DNA of 64,000 bases from Albimonas marina (lineage in GTDB: Bacteria; Pseudomonadota; Alphaproteobacteria; Rhodobacterales; Rhodobacteraceae): contig NZ_JARHUC010000006.1 of assembly GCF_029223255.1 (NCBI RefSeq), positions 248,001 to 312,000 on the forward strand. The letters run 5' to 3'. The notes beneath the pieces are model-generated. The model made no database searches, was not told the origin of the DNA, and was given only the letters and a program-made list of their open reading frames with translations. Position 1 is the stretch's first letter; each line of letters opens with the position of its first letter. The translations under genes were made by a program, and so were the position numbers. Positions 1-9,027 of the stretch are shown one piece after another.

Positions 1-437
1 GCGCCTCGGACGACATCCTGATCCTCGCCCGCACCGACGCCCGCCACGAGCACGGGCTCGCGGAGGCCATCGACCGCGCCCACCGCTTCCACGAGCTCGG
101 CGCCGACATCCTCTTCGTCGAGGCCCCGAAGTCGGTCGAGGAGATGCGCACGATCTGCACCGAGCTCCCGGGCCCGAAGATGGCCAACATCGTCGAGGGC
201 GGCGAGACGCCCGGCCTTTCCCATGCCGAGCTGCAGGACATCGGCTTCTCGATCGCCGCCTATCCGCTGACGCTGCTCGCCGCCGCCATGCAGGCGATGA
301 CCCGCGCCCTCGACCAGCTCGCCTCCGACGCCCCGCGCGAGGGCCTGATGGACTTCGCCGAGCTCCGCCGCCGCATCGGCTTCGACGCCTACTACGACGC
401 CTCCGAAACCTACCGCTCCTCCGCCCGCGCCCGCTGA
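1..437 (+). CDS. Isocitrate lyase/PEP mutase family protein, C-terminal part (5' end outside window)
   Basis: The reading frame is open from the first bases of the window (first full codon at position 3) to TGA at 435-437, about 144 residues. It opens with a LILARTDAR segment followed by a segment ending LGADILFVEAPKS, the pattern of the C-terminal half of the isocitrate lyase/phosphoenolpyruvate mutase TIM barrel. These enzymes make or break C-C or P-C bonds in 2-oxo acids with Mg2+ (oxaloacetate decarboxylase, methylisocitrate lyase, carboxyphosphonoenolpyruvate phosphonomutase). The Mg-binding and catalytic-loop residues lie upstream of the window, so the exact reaction cannot be assigned. 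The tail GFDAYYDASETY is usual for the oxaloacetate decarboxylase/carboxyvinyl-carboxyphosphonate group. The gene is followed by a 460-bp gap that contains a palindromic repeat. Confidence 0.85.
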   Translation, partial: ASDDILILARTDARHEHGLAEAIDRAHRFHELGADILFVEAPKSVEEMRTICTELPGPKMANIVEGGETPGLSHAELQDIGFSIAAYPLTLLAAAMQAMTRALDQLASDAPREGLMDFAELRRRIGFDAYYDASETYRSSARAR

Positions 438-897
438 GCTCGCCCCCCGATCCGGGCGCCCCGGCGCCCCGCGGGAGGCCCTCGCGGAGCGCCTGTTCTT
501 CGGAGCCGTCCGTCGCTGATGCCGTTAAGAGCGACTCGCCCGCCGGGGTCAGGGATCGCGAAGCGACCCCGCGCTTGCGCGGGGCTTGTCCTTGACCCCG
601 GCGGGCGAGTCGCTCAGGCATCTTCAGCGACGGACGGATCCGAAGGGCAGGCGCGGCCTTGTTCTTTGGTGAGCTCCCGAAGCGACCTTCCGGGCGCGCA
701 AGCGCCCCCGCGCAGCGGCCAGCCGACGAGCCCCGCCTCGGAGGCCCCGCCCGTCACGAAGGCGCATCGGCGCCCGGCACTGGCGCGACGCCCCCCCTCG
801 CCCTTATGTATTCCTTCAGTCAGGCGCCGCGGCGGCCCGTCTTGGTCCCCTAGCGCGCCCCTCGCCCCGTTTCCGCGCCCCTGTCCGGGAGGACGCC
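438..897. other. Intergenic gap holding palindromic element copy 1
   Basis: No protein gene is supported here. Positions 489-673 are occupied by a long palindromic repeat (separate entry). The rest, 674-897, is GC-rich spacer leading to xdhC. A short less GC-rich stretch around 805-820 could carry promoter elements, but no convincing -35/-10 pair was seen. Confidence 0.6.
489..673. repeat. Palindromic intergenic element, copy 1 of an inverted pair
   Basis: About 185 bp built of nested perfect inverted repeats. The outer stem is 506-519 with 624-637 (14 bp). The central stem is 530-551 with 593-614 (22 bp, all paired). Inside is a hairpin CCCCGCG-CTTG-CGCGGGG at 568-585, and TTCGGA/TCCGAA pair further out at 499-504 and 639-644. 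An almost identical copy lies in inverted orientation at 3786-3971, and a half copy at 15839-15889. Between the two full copies the outer stem and inner hairpin differ by paired substitutions that preserve base pairing. It has no coding capacity. It is most like a REP/BIME- or MITE-type dispersed element, but the family is not recognised. Confidence 0.85.
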
Positions 898-1947
898 ATG
901 TCCGTCGCAGACCACGACCGCATTCCCGAGATCGCCCTCGACTGGATCGCCGCCGGCAAGCGCGCCGCGATCGCGACGGTGGTCCAGACCTGGGGCTCCG
1001 CCCCCCGCCCCGCCGGCTCCCAGCTGGTGATCTCCGCAGACGGCGAGATCATGGGCTCCGTCTCCGGCGGCTGCGTCGAAGGCGCGGTGATGGTCGAGGC
1101 GATGGACGCGCTCGAGGACGGGACCTGCCGGATGCTGGAGTTCGGCGTCTCCGACGACGAGGCGTTCGCCGTGGGCCTCGCCTGCGGCGGCACCATCCGG
1201 GTGATGGTCGAGCCGATCGGCGTGGGGCAGGGGCCCTCGGTCGAGGAGATCCAGGCCCTGGCCTCCGCCCGCGCCGCCCGCCGCGCCGTCGCCTGGGCGG
1301 TGAACCCGCAGACCTGGGAGCGGGCGCTGCCCGACGGGACCGGCGCCGGCCCGCTGGAGGCCGAGGCCGCGCAGCGGCTGCGCACCGACCGCTCCGGCAT
1401 GTCCGAGGACGGCTGGTTCCTGGGCGTCCACAACCCGCCCCTGCGGCTGGTGGTGGTCGGCGCGGTTCACATCGCGCAGGCGCTGATGCCCATGGCGAAG
1501 GTCGCGGGCTACGACGCCACGCTGGTCGATCCGCGCGACGCCTTCGGCTCCCAGGCCCGGTTCCCGGGGGAGACCATCTCCCACGACTGGCCGGACGAGG
1601 CGCTGGAGGCGATCGGCCTCGACGCGCGCACCGCGGTCATCACCCTGACCCACGATCCCAAGCTGGACGATCCCGCCATCGCGCGGGCGATCCGCTCGCC
1701 GATCTTCTACCTGGGCTGCCTCGGCTCGAAGAAGACCCACGCCAAGCGCGTGGCGCGGCTGGAGGCCGAGGGCTTCTCGGCCGAGGAGATCGCGCGCATC
1801 GACAGCCCGCTGGGCGCCGACATCGGCTCCGCCACCCCGGCCGAGATCGCCATCTCCGCCCTCGCCCAGATGACCGAGCGGCTGCGCCGCCCCGACACCC
1901 GCCCCGGCGCCAGGGTCCCGGCCCCCGCCGCGCAGGACGCGGCCTGA
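898..1947 (+). CDS. xdhC: XdhC/CoxI family protein (molybdenum cofactor insertion chaperone)
   Basis: The 349-residue protein has the usual two-domain layout. The N-terminal XdhC/CoxI domain (about residues 10-80) contains the SVSGGCVEGAV segment with its conserved Cys, and CGGTIRVMVEP follows. The C-terminal Rossmann-like XdhC domain (about 178-320) contains the VVGAVHIAQAL start, a DPR segment, and ITLTHDPKLDD followed by FYLGCLGSKKTHAKR. Family members bind Moco, promote its sulfuration and hand it to xanthine dehydrogenase or CO-dehydrogenase-type hydroxylases. No hydroxylase genes are adjacent. Instead the next gene, 64 bp downstream on the same strand, is a molybdopterin-binding/nucleotidyltransferase fusion, which suggests these two form a cofactor-maturation unit. 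The ATG at 898 is preceded by a GGGAGGA ribosome site. Confidence 0.9.
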   Translation: MSVADHDRIPEIALDWIAAGKRAAIATVVQTWGSAPRPAGSQLVISADGEIMGSVSGGCVEGAVMVEAMDALEDGTCRMLEFGVSDDEAFAVGLACGGTIRVMVEPIGVGQGPSVEEIQALASARAARRAVAWAVNPQTWERALPDGTGAGPLEAEAAQRLRTDRSGMSEDGWFLGVHNPPLRLVVVGAVHIAQALMPMAKVAGYDATLVDPRDAFGSQARFPGETISHDWPDEALEAIGLDARTAVITLTHDPKLDDPAIARAIRSPIFYLGCLGSKKTHAKRVARLEAEGFSAEEIARIDSPLGADIGSATPAEIAISALAQMTERLRRPDTRPGARVPAPAAQDAA

Positions 1948-2011
1948 GGATCGGCATGAGGGGGCAGGGCATCGGCGTCAGGCGCGGCGCGCCGCGCTCC
2001 GGGAGCGCGGC

Positions 2012-3682
<1,671 letters not shown>

Positions 3683-4020
3683 GCGGAGCGGATTTTGGGG
3701 ACGGAGGCGCCCTGCGGGCGGGCTTGGGCCTGTTGCTGGGGGCGCGCCTGCGTGGGGAGCGCGGGAGCCTCCGGCGGGCTCCTGACTCACCAAAGAACAG
3801 GGGCCGCGCCTGTCCTTCGGATCCATCTCTCGCTGTTGATGCCTGAGCGACTCGCCCGCCGGGGTCAAGGACAAGCCCCGCCAAGAGGCGGGGTCGCTTC
3901 GCGATCCCTGACCCCGGCGGGCGAGACGCTCTTTACGGCATCAGCGAGAGACGGCTCCGAAGAACAGGCGCTTCGTGCGGGCCTGCGGGCGTCGCGCCGG
4001 AGCGCCTGGGGCGGCGGGGG
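3683..4020. other. Convergent intergenic gap holding palindromic element copy 2
   Basis: This is the gap between the end of the fused molybdenum cofactor gene (plus strand) and trmO (minus strand). Apart from the palindromic element at 3786-3971 no gene or other site is supported. The element may also serve as a transcription stop for the converging genes. Confidence 0.6.
3786..3971. repeat. Palindromic intergenic element, copy 2 (inverted relative to copy 1)
   Basis: The reverse complement of this 186-bp segment matches 489-673 almost base for base, from GCGCCTGTTCTTCGGAG at one edge to TTCTTTGGTGAG at the other. Differences cluster in stems and are mostly compensated. In the outer stem a CG step paired with CG is replaced by TC paired with GA. 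In the inner hairpin a G-C pair is flipped to C-G (CCCCGCC-TCTT-GGCGGGG). Together with copy 1 it brackets the xdhC and molybdopterin-fusion genes as a 3.3-kb unit with inverted ends. Confidence 0.85.
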
Positions 4021-4473
4021 TCAGGCGGGCTTGAGGTCGAGGACGGGGGTGCCGTCGACGCAGTCGAGGCCGCGGACGACCAGCGTCGCGCCCTCGACGC
4101 GCAGGAGCGCGACCTCGGAGGCGGCGATGGGGTTGGGGCGCATGGGCGAGCGCAGGGCGAAGGTGCCGCGCACCGGGCCCTCGCGGCGACGGCGCTGGGT
4201 GGCGAGGTCGCGGCGCGCGCGGTGCATCCAGTAGAGGACCAGCAGGCGCTGCTTCTCCGCCACGCCCTCCAGCAGGGGCGCCCAGCGGGGATCGAGCTCG
4301 ATCCGGCATTCGGGGCCCGTCTCGCGGTCGCCGCCCTTGGGGCAGTCGCGCGGCTCGGTCCAGGGGGTGCGGATGCGGCCGAGGAACCAGAGCTCGGCGT
4401 CGAAGCTCTCGGGCGTCTCGACGGTGGTCTCGCCGGGGCGGACGGCGCCGAAGGGCAGGGGGGCGTCGGTCAT
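4021..4473 (-). CDS. trmO: TrmO/TsaA-like protein (predicted tRNA t6A37 N6-methyltransferase)
   Basis: The 150-residue protein carries the TsaA-like beta-barrel signature. FLGRIRTPWTEP lies near residue 30 and GTFALRSPMRPNPIAAS around 104-120, matching the core of TrmO-type proteins. These use S-adenosylmethionine to methylate the N6 of threonylcarbamoyl-adenosine at position 37 of some tRNAs. The inserted DCPKGGDRETGPEC segment is longer than in the E. coli protein. The start ATG overlaps the modC stop codon (ATGA, 4470-4473), so it is translationally coupled to molybdate transport. TrmO has no known link to molybdenum, and the protein could instead have an unrecognised SAM-dependent role. 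Confidence 0.75.
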   Translation of the reverse strand: MTDAPLPFGAVRPGETTVETPESFDAELWFLGRIRTPWTEPRDCPKGGDRETGPECRIELDPRWAPLLEGVAEKQRLLVLYWMHRARRDLATQRRRREGPVRGTFALRSPMRPNPIAASEVALLRVEGATLVVRGLDCVDGTPVLDLKPA

Positions 4474-5585
4474 CGGGCGGGCTCCTGCGCGGGCGAGGGG
4501 GTGGGCTCTCCTCCCACGTCCTCGGGGGCGATGGCCACCGTCTTGACGATGGCGTGGACGGGCAGGCCGGGGGCGAGGGCCAGCGCCTCGGCCGAGCGGC
4601 GGGTGACGCGGGCCAGCACCACGCCCGCCCGCGTGCGGACCGAGACGATGGCGCCGGGGCCCTGGCCGGCATGGATCGCCTCGACCACGCCCGGCAGGAC
4701 GTTGAGCGCGGAGATGCCCCGCGGCGCCTCCAGCGACAGCATCACCTCCTGCGCCGCCACCCGCACCCGCAGGGCCGCGCCCAGGGGCTGGGGGACGCGG
4801 GGCAGGAACAGGCGGTCGCCGGCGGCGTCGAGTTCGCTCAGCCCGTCGGCGTGGTGGGCGGCCACGCGCGCCTCGAGCACAGCGCCCACGCCGCGCACGC
4901 CGGTGGGGGCGACCGAGGGATCGCCCAGCACCTCGGCCGCCGGCCCCTGGCGGATCACCCGGCCGTCCTGCAGGGCGACGACGGTGGTGGCGAGGCGCGC
5001 AACCTCGGCCGCGGAGTGGGAGACGTAGAGGATCGGGGCCGTCGCCTCGTCGCGCAGCCGCTCGAAATAGGGGAGGATCTCGGCCTTGCGCGCCTCGTCG
5101 AGGGCGGCCAGCGGCTCGTCGGCGAGGATCAGGCCGGGGGAGGCGAGCAGCGCGCGGCCGATGGCGACCCGCTGCTTCTCCCCGCCAGAGAGGGCGCCGG
5201 GGCGGCGGTCGAGCAGGGGGCCGACGCCCAGCATCTCGACCACCCGCTCGAACTCCGCCCGCGGGGCCTTCACGGGCGCGAACCAGCGGCCGTAGAGCAG
5301 GTTGCGGCGCACGGTCAGGTGCGGGAACAGCCGCCCCTCCTGGAAGACGTAGCCCAGACGCCGGCGGCGGGGGGGCAGGTTCACCCCCGCGGCGGTGTCG
5401 AGCAGCGTGCGGCCGTCGACCGTCACCCGCCCCTCGTCCGGGGCGAAGAGGCCCGCGACCGCGTTCACGATCGTGCTCTTGCCCGAGCCCGAGCGGCCGA
5501 ACAGCACCGTGATCCCCGGCGGCGCCTCGAACGCGGCGTCGAGCGAGAAGGCGCCGAAGCGGTGGCGCAGCGAGACCTCCAGCAT
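4470..5585 (-). CDS. modC: Molybdate ABC transporter ATP-binding protein ModC
   Basis: This 371-residue ABC ATPase has Walker A GRSGSGKST at 30-38, the signature LSGGEKQRVAIGRAL, Walker B LILADEPLAAL and the switch His in ILYVSHS. After about residue 230 it continues into the Mop/TOBE-type C-terminal region typical of ModC, which binds oxyanion and tunes uptake. The N-terminal layout (MLEVSLRHRFGAFSLDAAFEAP) is also typical of ModC. It lies 4 bp downstream of modB and overlaps trmO by 4 bp within a modE-modA-modB-modC-trmO operon. It powers high-affinity molybdate import at the inner membrane. Confidence 0.95.
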   Translation of the reverse strand: MLEVSLRHRFGAFSLDAAFEAPPGITVLFGRSGSGKSTIVNAVAGLFAPDEGRVTVDGRTLLDTAAGVNLPPRRRRLGYVFQEGRLFPHLTVRRNLLYGRWFAPVKAPRAEFERVVEMLGVGPLLDRRPGALSGGEKQRVAIGRALLASPGLILADEPLAALDEARKAEILPYFERLRDEATAPILYVSHSAAEVARLATTVVALQDGRVIRQGPAAEVLGDPSVAPTGVRGVGAVLEARVAAHHADGLSELDAAGDRLFLPRVPQPLGAALRVRVAAQEVMLSLEAPRGISALNVLPGVVEAIHAGQGPGAIVSVRTRAGVVLARVTRRSAEALALAPGLPVHAIVKTVAIAPEDVGGEPTPSPAQEPAR

Positions 5586-5589
5586 CGCC

Positions 5590-6285
5590 TCAGCCCCCCG
5601 CCACGCGGCGCGCGATGCGCGTCGCCACCCATTCCGAGATCAGCAGCGCCCCCATCGCGACCGCGACCGAGACGCCCGCCAGCGCCAGCGCCTGGGTTTC
5701 GCCCCCCGGGGTCTGCAGGAAGGCGTAGATGGCGCTGGGCAGGGTGCGCGTCTCGCCGGGGATGTTGGAGACGAAGGTGATCGTGGCCCCGAACTCCCCC
5801 ATCGCCTTGGCGAAGGCGAGCACCGCGCCCGCGAGGATGCCGGGCAGGATCAGCGGCAGGGTGACGGTGGCGAAGATCCAGGGGCGCGAGGCGCCGAGCG
5901 TGCCGGCCGCCTGCTCCAGCTTCGGGTCCACCGCCTCGATCGACAGGCGGATGGCGCGCACCATCAGGGGGAAGGCCATGACGGCGGCCGCCAGCGCCGC
6001 GCCGGTCCAGCGGAAGGCGAAGACGATCCCGACCTCGGCGAGCAGCGCGCCGACCGGGCCGCGCGTGCCGAAGGCCATCAGCAGCAGCCAGCCGGTGACG
6101 ACGGGGGGCAGCACGAGGGGCAGGTGCACGAGGACGTTGAGAAGCTGGAGCCCCGGAAAGCGCCAGCGCGCCAGCGCATGGGCCGCGAGCAGCGCGACCG
6201 GCAGGCTGGCCGCCGTCGCCCAGGCCGAGACCTTGAGCGACAGCGCCAGCGCGTCGAGCGCCTCAGGGCCCAGCGCGGCGATCAG
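5590..6285 (-). CDS. modB: Molybdate ABC transporter permease ModB, probable CTG start
   Basis: The permease is hydrophobic, with the BPD-transp-1 EAA loop region AAGTLGASRPWIFATVTLPL. It forms the membrane channel for molybdate. The first conventional start codon (GTG at 6129) would give 179 residues and lose the first membrane helix. The frame stays open upstream and encodes the expected ModB N-terminus (LIAALGPEALDALALSLK, then WATAASLPVALLAAHALA). No ATG, GTG or TTG exists in that stretch. The best start is CTG at 6285, which overlaps the modA stop as CTGA. It has GGGAG about 8 bases upstream and gives 231 residues, normal for ModB. The start choice is inferred. Confidence 0.85.
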   Translation of the reverse strand: MIAALGPEALDALALSLKVSAWATAASLPVALLAAHALARWRFPGLQLLNVLVHLPLVLPPVVTGWLLLMAFGTRGPVGALLAEVGIVFAFRWTGAALAAAVMAFPLMVRAIRLSIEAVDPKLEQAAGTLGASRPWIFATVTLPLILPGILAGAVLAFAKAMGEFGATITFVSNIPGETRTLPSAIYAFLQTPGGETQALALAGVSVAVAMGALLISEWVATRIARRVAGG

Positions 6286-7112
6286 CCGTCCGCTCCCGGC
6301 GCGTGGGGGGCGGGGATCACCGCGAAGCCCTGGCGCTCGAAGGCCGCGCTGGCCTGCGGGCCCTGGAGGTAGGCGAGGAAGGCCTCGGCGGCCGGGGCGT
6401 CGGCGCCGGCCACCCGGGCGGCGGGGTAGACGATGGGCGGGTGCGAGCCCTCGGGGAAGGTTCCGACCACGCGCACCGCCGGCTCGGCGGCGGCGTCGGT
6501 GGCGTAGACCACGCCCAGCGGCGCCTCGCCGGCCGCCACCAGCGCCAGCGCCGCGCGCACGTTGTCGGTCTGCGCCACGCGGGGGGCGACGGAGGACCAG
6601 AGGCCCAGGCTCTCCAGCGCCGCCTTGCCGTAGATGCCGGCGGGCACCGCCTCGACCAGCGCCATGGCGAGCCGACCCTCGCCCAGCAGCGCCGCGAGGT
6701 CGAGATCGGGGCCGATCTCGACGGGGGCCGCGCCGTCGACGGGGGCGACCAGCACCAGCGTGTTGCGCAGGAGGTCGAGGCGCGAGCCGGGGGCGATCAG
6801 CCCGTCCGCCTCCAGCCGGTCCATCCAGGCGGCGTTGGCCGAGACGAACACCTCCGCCGGCGCCCCCTGCTGGATCTGGCGCGCCAGCGCCGAGGAGCCG
6901 GCGAGCGAGACGCGCGCCGCGTCGCCCGTCGCCGCCTCGAACCCCGCCGCGATTTCGTCCATCGCGTTCTTCAGGCTGGCGGCGGCGAAGACCGTGACCT
7001 CGCCCGCCCGCGCCGCGGCCGGCGGCAGCACGGCGGCCGCAAGCCCGGCGCCGAGCGCGAGCCCGGCCAGGGCCGCGCGGCGGAGAAGGGCGGGGCGGGA
7101 GCGGCGGAACAT
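6282..7112 (-). CDS. modA: Molybdate-binding periplasmic protein ModA
   Basis: The 276-residue protein starts at 7112 with a twin-basic signal peptide (MFRRSRPALLRRAALAG) and cleaves near AAARA-GEV. The mature part begins EVTVFAAASLKNAMDEIA, the ModA hallmark, whose Ser binds the oxyanion. Later family segments include GSSALARQIQQGAPAEVFVSAN and AVPAGIYGKAALESLG. It captures molybdate or tungstate in the periplasm for ModBC. The frame is open further upstream, but the signal peptide fixes the start. GGAAG lies 9 bases before the ATG. The 78-bp gap to the upstream modE-like gene has a possible regulator site. Confidence 0.95.
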   Translation of the reverse strand: MFRRSRPALLRRAALAGLALGAGLAAAVLPPAAARAGEVTVFAAASLKNAMDEIAAGFEAATGDAARVSLAGSSALARQIQQGAPAEVFVSANAAWMDRLEADGLIAPGSRLDLLRNTLVLVAPVDGAAPVEIGPDLDLAALLGEGRLAMALVEAVPAGIYGKAALESLGLWSSVAPRVAQTDNVRAALALVAAGEAPLGVVYATDAAAEPAVRVVGTFPEGSHPPIVYPAARVAGADAPAAEAFLAYLQGPQASAAFERQGFAVIPAPHAPGADG

Positions 7113-7141
7113 GGCGGTCTTCCGGTCAGGGGGGACGGCGT

Positions 7142-7165
7142 CGTTATGGTTCGCGGGGAATATCG
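7142..7165. promoter_or_regulatory. Weak candidate Mo-box upstream of modA
   Basis: CGTTAT at 7142-7147 and ATATCG at 7160-7165 form an imperfect inverted repeat (one mismatch) with 12 bases between. They lie in the gap between the modE-like stop and the modA start. ModE/MopA sites in proteobacteria are palindromes built on CGTTAT/ATAACG-like arms. The match is short and imperfect, so this is only a pointer. Confidence 0.25.
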
Positions 7166-7190
7166 GTCTCGGCCGTCCCCGGCGCAAGCG

Positions 7191-7562
7191 TCATGTCTCC
7201 TCGGGACCCTCCCGCATCATCGCCTGGAGGCGGCGGACATGGGGGGCGCCGGCGCTCTCCGCCCGGGTCTCCAGCGCGCGATACTCCGCCAGCACGGCCT
7301 GGCCGGCCTCGGTCACCACCGCGCCCCCGCCGCGTGCGCCGCCGCGGGAGCTGCGCACCAGCGGCTCGCGGAACATGGCGTTGAGGGTCTCGACCAGCTG
7401 CCAGGCGCGCTTGTAGCTCATCCCCATCTCGCGGCCCGCGGCGGCGATCGAGCCGGTGTTCGCGATCCGCTCCAGCAGCTCGGCCTTGCCGGGGCCGATC
7501 ATCTCCTCGGGGCCGAAGACGATGCGGATGCGGTAGCGCGGGGGGGCGGCGGGATCGGACAT
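7191..7562 (-). CDS. ModE-like winged-helix regulator without molybdate-binding domains
   Basis: Starting at the ATG at 7562, the protein has 123 residues. It matches the N-terminal DNA-binding domain of ModE: KAELLERIANTGSIAAAGRE, then MGMSYKRAWQLVETLN, then the wing RGGARGGGAVVTEAGQ. Full-length ModE/MopA carries two Mop (TOBE) repeats that sense molybdate, for about 260 residues. These are absent here. The gene heads the modABC-trmO run on the same strand, so it probably represses or activates that operon. How it would sense molybdate without the Mop domains is open. The frame is open for 49 more codons upstream, but that part is Arg/Pro-rich filler. Confidence 0.88.
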   Translation of the reverse strand: MSDPAAPPRYRIRIVFGPEEMIGPGKAELLERIANTGSIAAAGREMGMSYKRAWQLVETLNAMFREPLVRSSRGGARGGGAVVTEAGQAVLAEYRALETRAESAGAPHVRRLQAMMREGPEET

Positions 7563-7753
7563 GGGGCGGAGGATGGACCGGCGCCGGGGGCGCGGCAAGC
7601 CGGGCGCGGGCGCGCGGCGGGCGTCCTTGCCGACGGCCGGGCCTTGCCCCGGCGCGCGCAAGCGGCGATGCATGGGCGCGAAACATCTCCGCGCCCCGAC
7701 GCGGCGCACCCCGCGGGACGGCCCCGCGCACCAGAAAACCCGGAGGAGCCCCC

Positions 7754-8752
7754 ATGTCCGACCTTCCCGAAACCATGCGCGTGGTCGAGATCTCGGAGCC
7801 CGGCGGGCCCGAGGTGCTGGTCCCCGGAACCCGCCCCGTGCCGAAGCCCGGCGCGGGCGAGATCCTGATCAAGGTCGCCGCCGCCGGCGTGAACCGCCCC
7901 GACGCGCTGCAGCGCGCGGGCAACTACCCGGTGCCGCCGGGCGCCTCGGACCTGCCGGGGCTCGAGGCCGCGGGCACGGTCGCGGCGGTGGGCGAGGGCG
8001 TCGGGCGCTGGAAGCTCGGCGACAAGGTCTGCGCCCTGCTGCCGGGCGGCGGCTACGCCGAATACGTCGTCACCCCCGCCGACCACGCCCTGCCGGTCCC
8101 CGAGGGCCTGTCGATGGAGGCCGCGGCCTGCCTGCCCGAGACGGTCTTCACCGTCTGGATCAACGTCTTCCAGCGCGTCGGCCTGAAGGGCGGAGAGACC
8201 TTCCTGGTGCATGGCGGCAGCTCGGGCATCGGCTCGACCGCCATCCAGCTGGCCAACGCCCGCGGCGCGCGCGTGTTCACCACCGTGGGCAACGCCGAGA
8301 AGGCCGAGTTCTGCCTCGGGCTCGGCGCGGAGGCGGCGATCAACTACCGCGAGCAGGACTACGTGAAGGAGGTCAAGGCGCTGACCGACGGCCGCGGCGT
8401 GAACGTGATCCTGGACATGGTGGGCGGCGACTACATCAACCGCGATCTCCAGGCGCTGGCCGACGACGGGCGGCTGAGCTTCATCGCCTTCCTGGGCGGC
8501 CCCAAGGCCGAGGTGAACTTCGCCCAGGTGATGATCCGCCGCCTGACGATCACCGGCTCGACCCTGCGTCCGCGCACGGTGGCCTTCAAGGCCGAGATGG
8601 CCCGCGAGATCGAGGCCGAGGTCTGGCCGCTGGTCGCCTCCGGCCGGCTCGCCCCGGTGATCCACGCCCGCTTCCCGCTGGAGGAGGCCTCCAAGGCCCA
8701 CGCGCTGATGGAGAGCTCGGCCCACATGGGCAAGATCGTCCTGACCTTCTGA
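7754..8752 (+). CDS. NAD(P)H-quinone oxidoreductase, PIG3/zeta-crystallin family
   Basis: This 332-residue medium-chain dehydrogenase/reductase lacks the zinc ligands. An N-terminal GroES-like domain (GAGEILIKVAAAGVNRPDALQRAG) is followed by a Rossmann domain with the nucleotide-binding loop HGGSSGIGSTAIQLANARGA at about residues 153-172. VPPGASDLPGLEAAGTV and the ending HALMESSAHMGKIVL are typical of the PIG3-like quinone oxidoreductases. These use NADPH to reduce quinones and related carbonyls in the cytoplasm. It stands alone on the plus strand, divergent from the modE-like gene, and is followed by a strong hairpin. The ATG has GGAGG upstream (CGGAGGAGCCCC). Confidence 0.92.
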   Translation: MSDLPETMRVVEISEPGGPEVLVPGTRPVPKPGAGEILIKVAAAGVNRPDALQRAGNYPVPPGASDLPGLEAAGTVAAVGEGVGRWKLGDKVCALLPGGGYAEYVVTPADHALPVPEGLSMEAAACLPETVFTVWINVFQRVGLKGGETFLVHGGSSGIGSTAIQLANARGARVFTTVGNAEKAEFCLGLGAEAAINYREQDYVKEVKALTDGRGVNVILDMVGGDYINRDLQALADDGRLSFIAFLGGPKAEVNFAQVMIRRLTITGSTLRPRTVAFKAEMAREIEAEVWPLVASGRLAPVIHARFPLEEASKAHALMESSAHMGKIVLTF

Positions 8753-8769
8753 TCGGGTCGAAGGATCGC

Positions 8770-8800
8770 GGTCGGCGCCTGTCGCAGGGCGCCGACCCTT
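8770..8800 (+). terminator. Hairpin terminator after the quinone oxidoreductase
   Basis: The perfect 10-bp stem GGTCGGCGCC (8770-8779) / GGCGCCGACC (8788-8797) has an 8-base loop and lies 17 bp after the stop codon. Only a short pyrimidine run (CTT) follows, so it is a moderately convincing intrinsic terminator. Confidence 0.55.
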
Positions 8801-8841
8801 GCGGCCGCCGGTGCGCCCTGCCGCTCCTGGCGCTGCGCGCC

Positions 8842-9027
8842 TCAGGCCTCGGGCAGGTCCAGCGCCGCGATCGCCTCGTGCAGCAGGTCGGAGGTTTCGC
8901 CGAGCTCCATGGCCGCGGCCTCCCGTTGCGCCCAGATCAGCACCCGGACCAGCGCCAGGCGGCGCCGGGCGCGTTCCTCGTCGGTTTCGCCGGAAACTGC
9001 GGCGGGCGAGCTAGGCTTGCGACTCAA
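8842..9027 (-). CDS. Small hypothetical protein
   Basis: The possible 61-residue protein starts with TTG at 9027 (MSRKPSSPAAVSGE...). An amphipathic helical body, RRRLALVRVLIWAQREAAAM, is followed by LLHEAIAALDLPEA. The composition looks like a real small helical protein rather than out-of-frame noise. No ribosome-binding site is obvious, and the only start codon in the open frame is TTG. No function is recognised. It is convergent with the quinone oxidoreductase gene. Confidence 0.4.
   Translation of the reverse strand: MSRKPSSPAAVSGETDEERARRRLALVRVLIWAQREAAAMELGETSDLLHEAIAALDLPEA

Noticed and set aside
4222-5780. Plus-strand long frames opposite modC
   Set aside because: Shadow frames of the well-conserved modC and trmO genes with low-complexity products.
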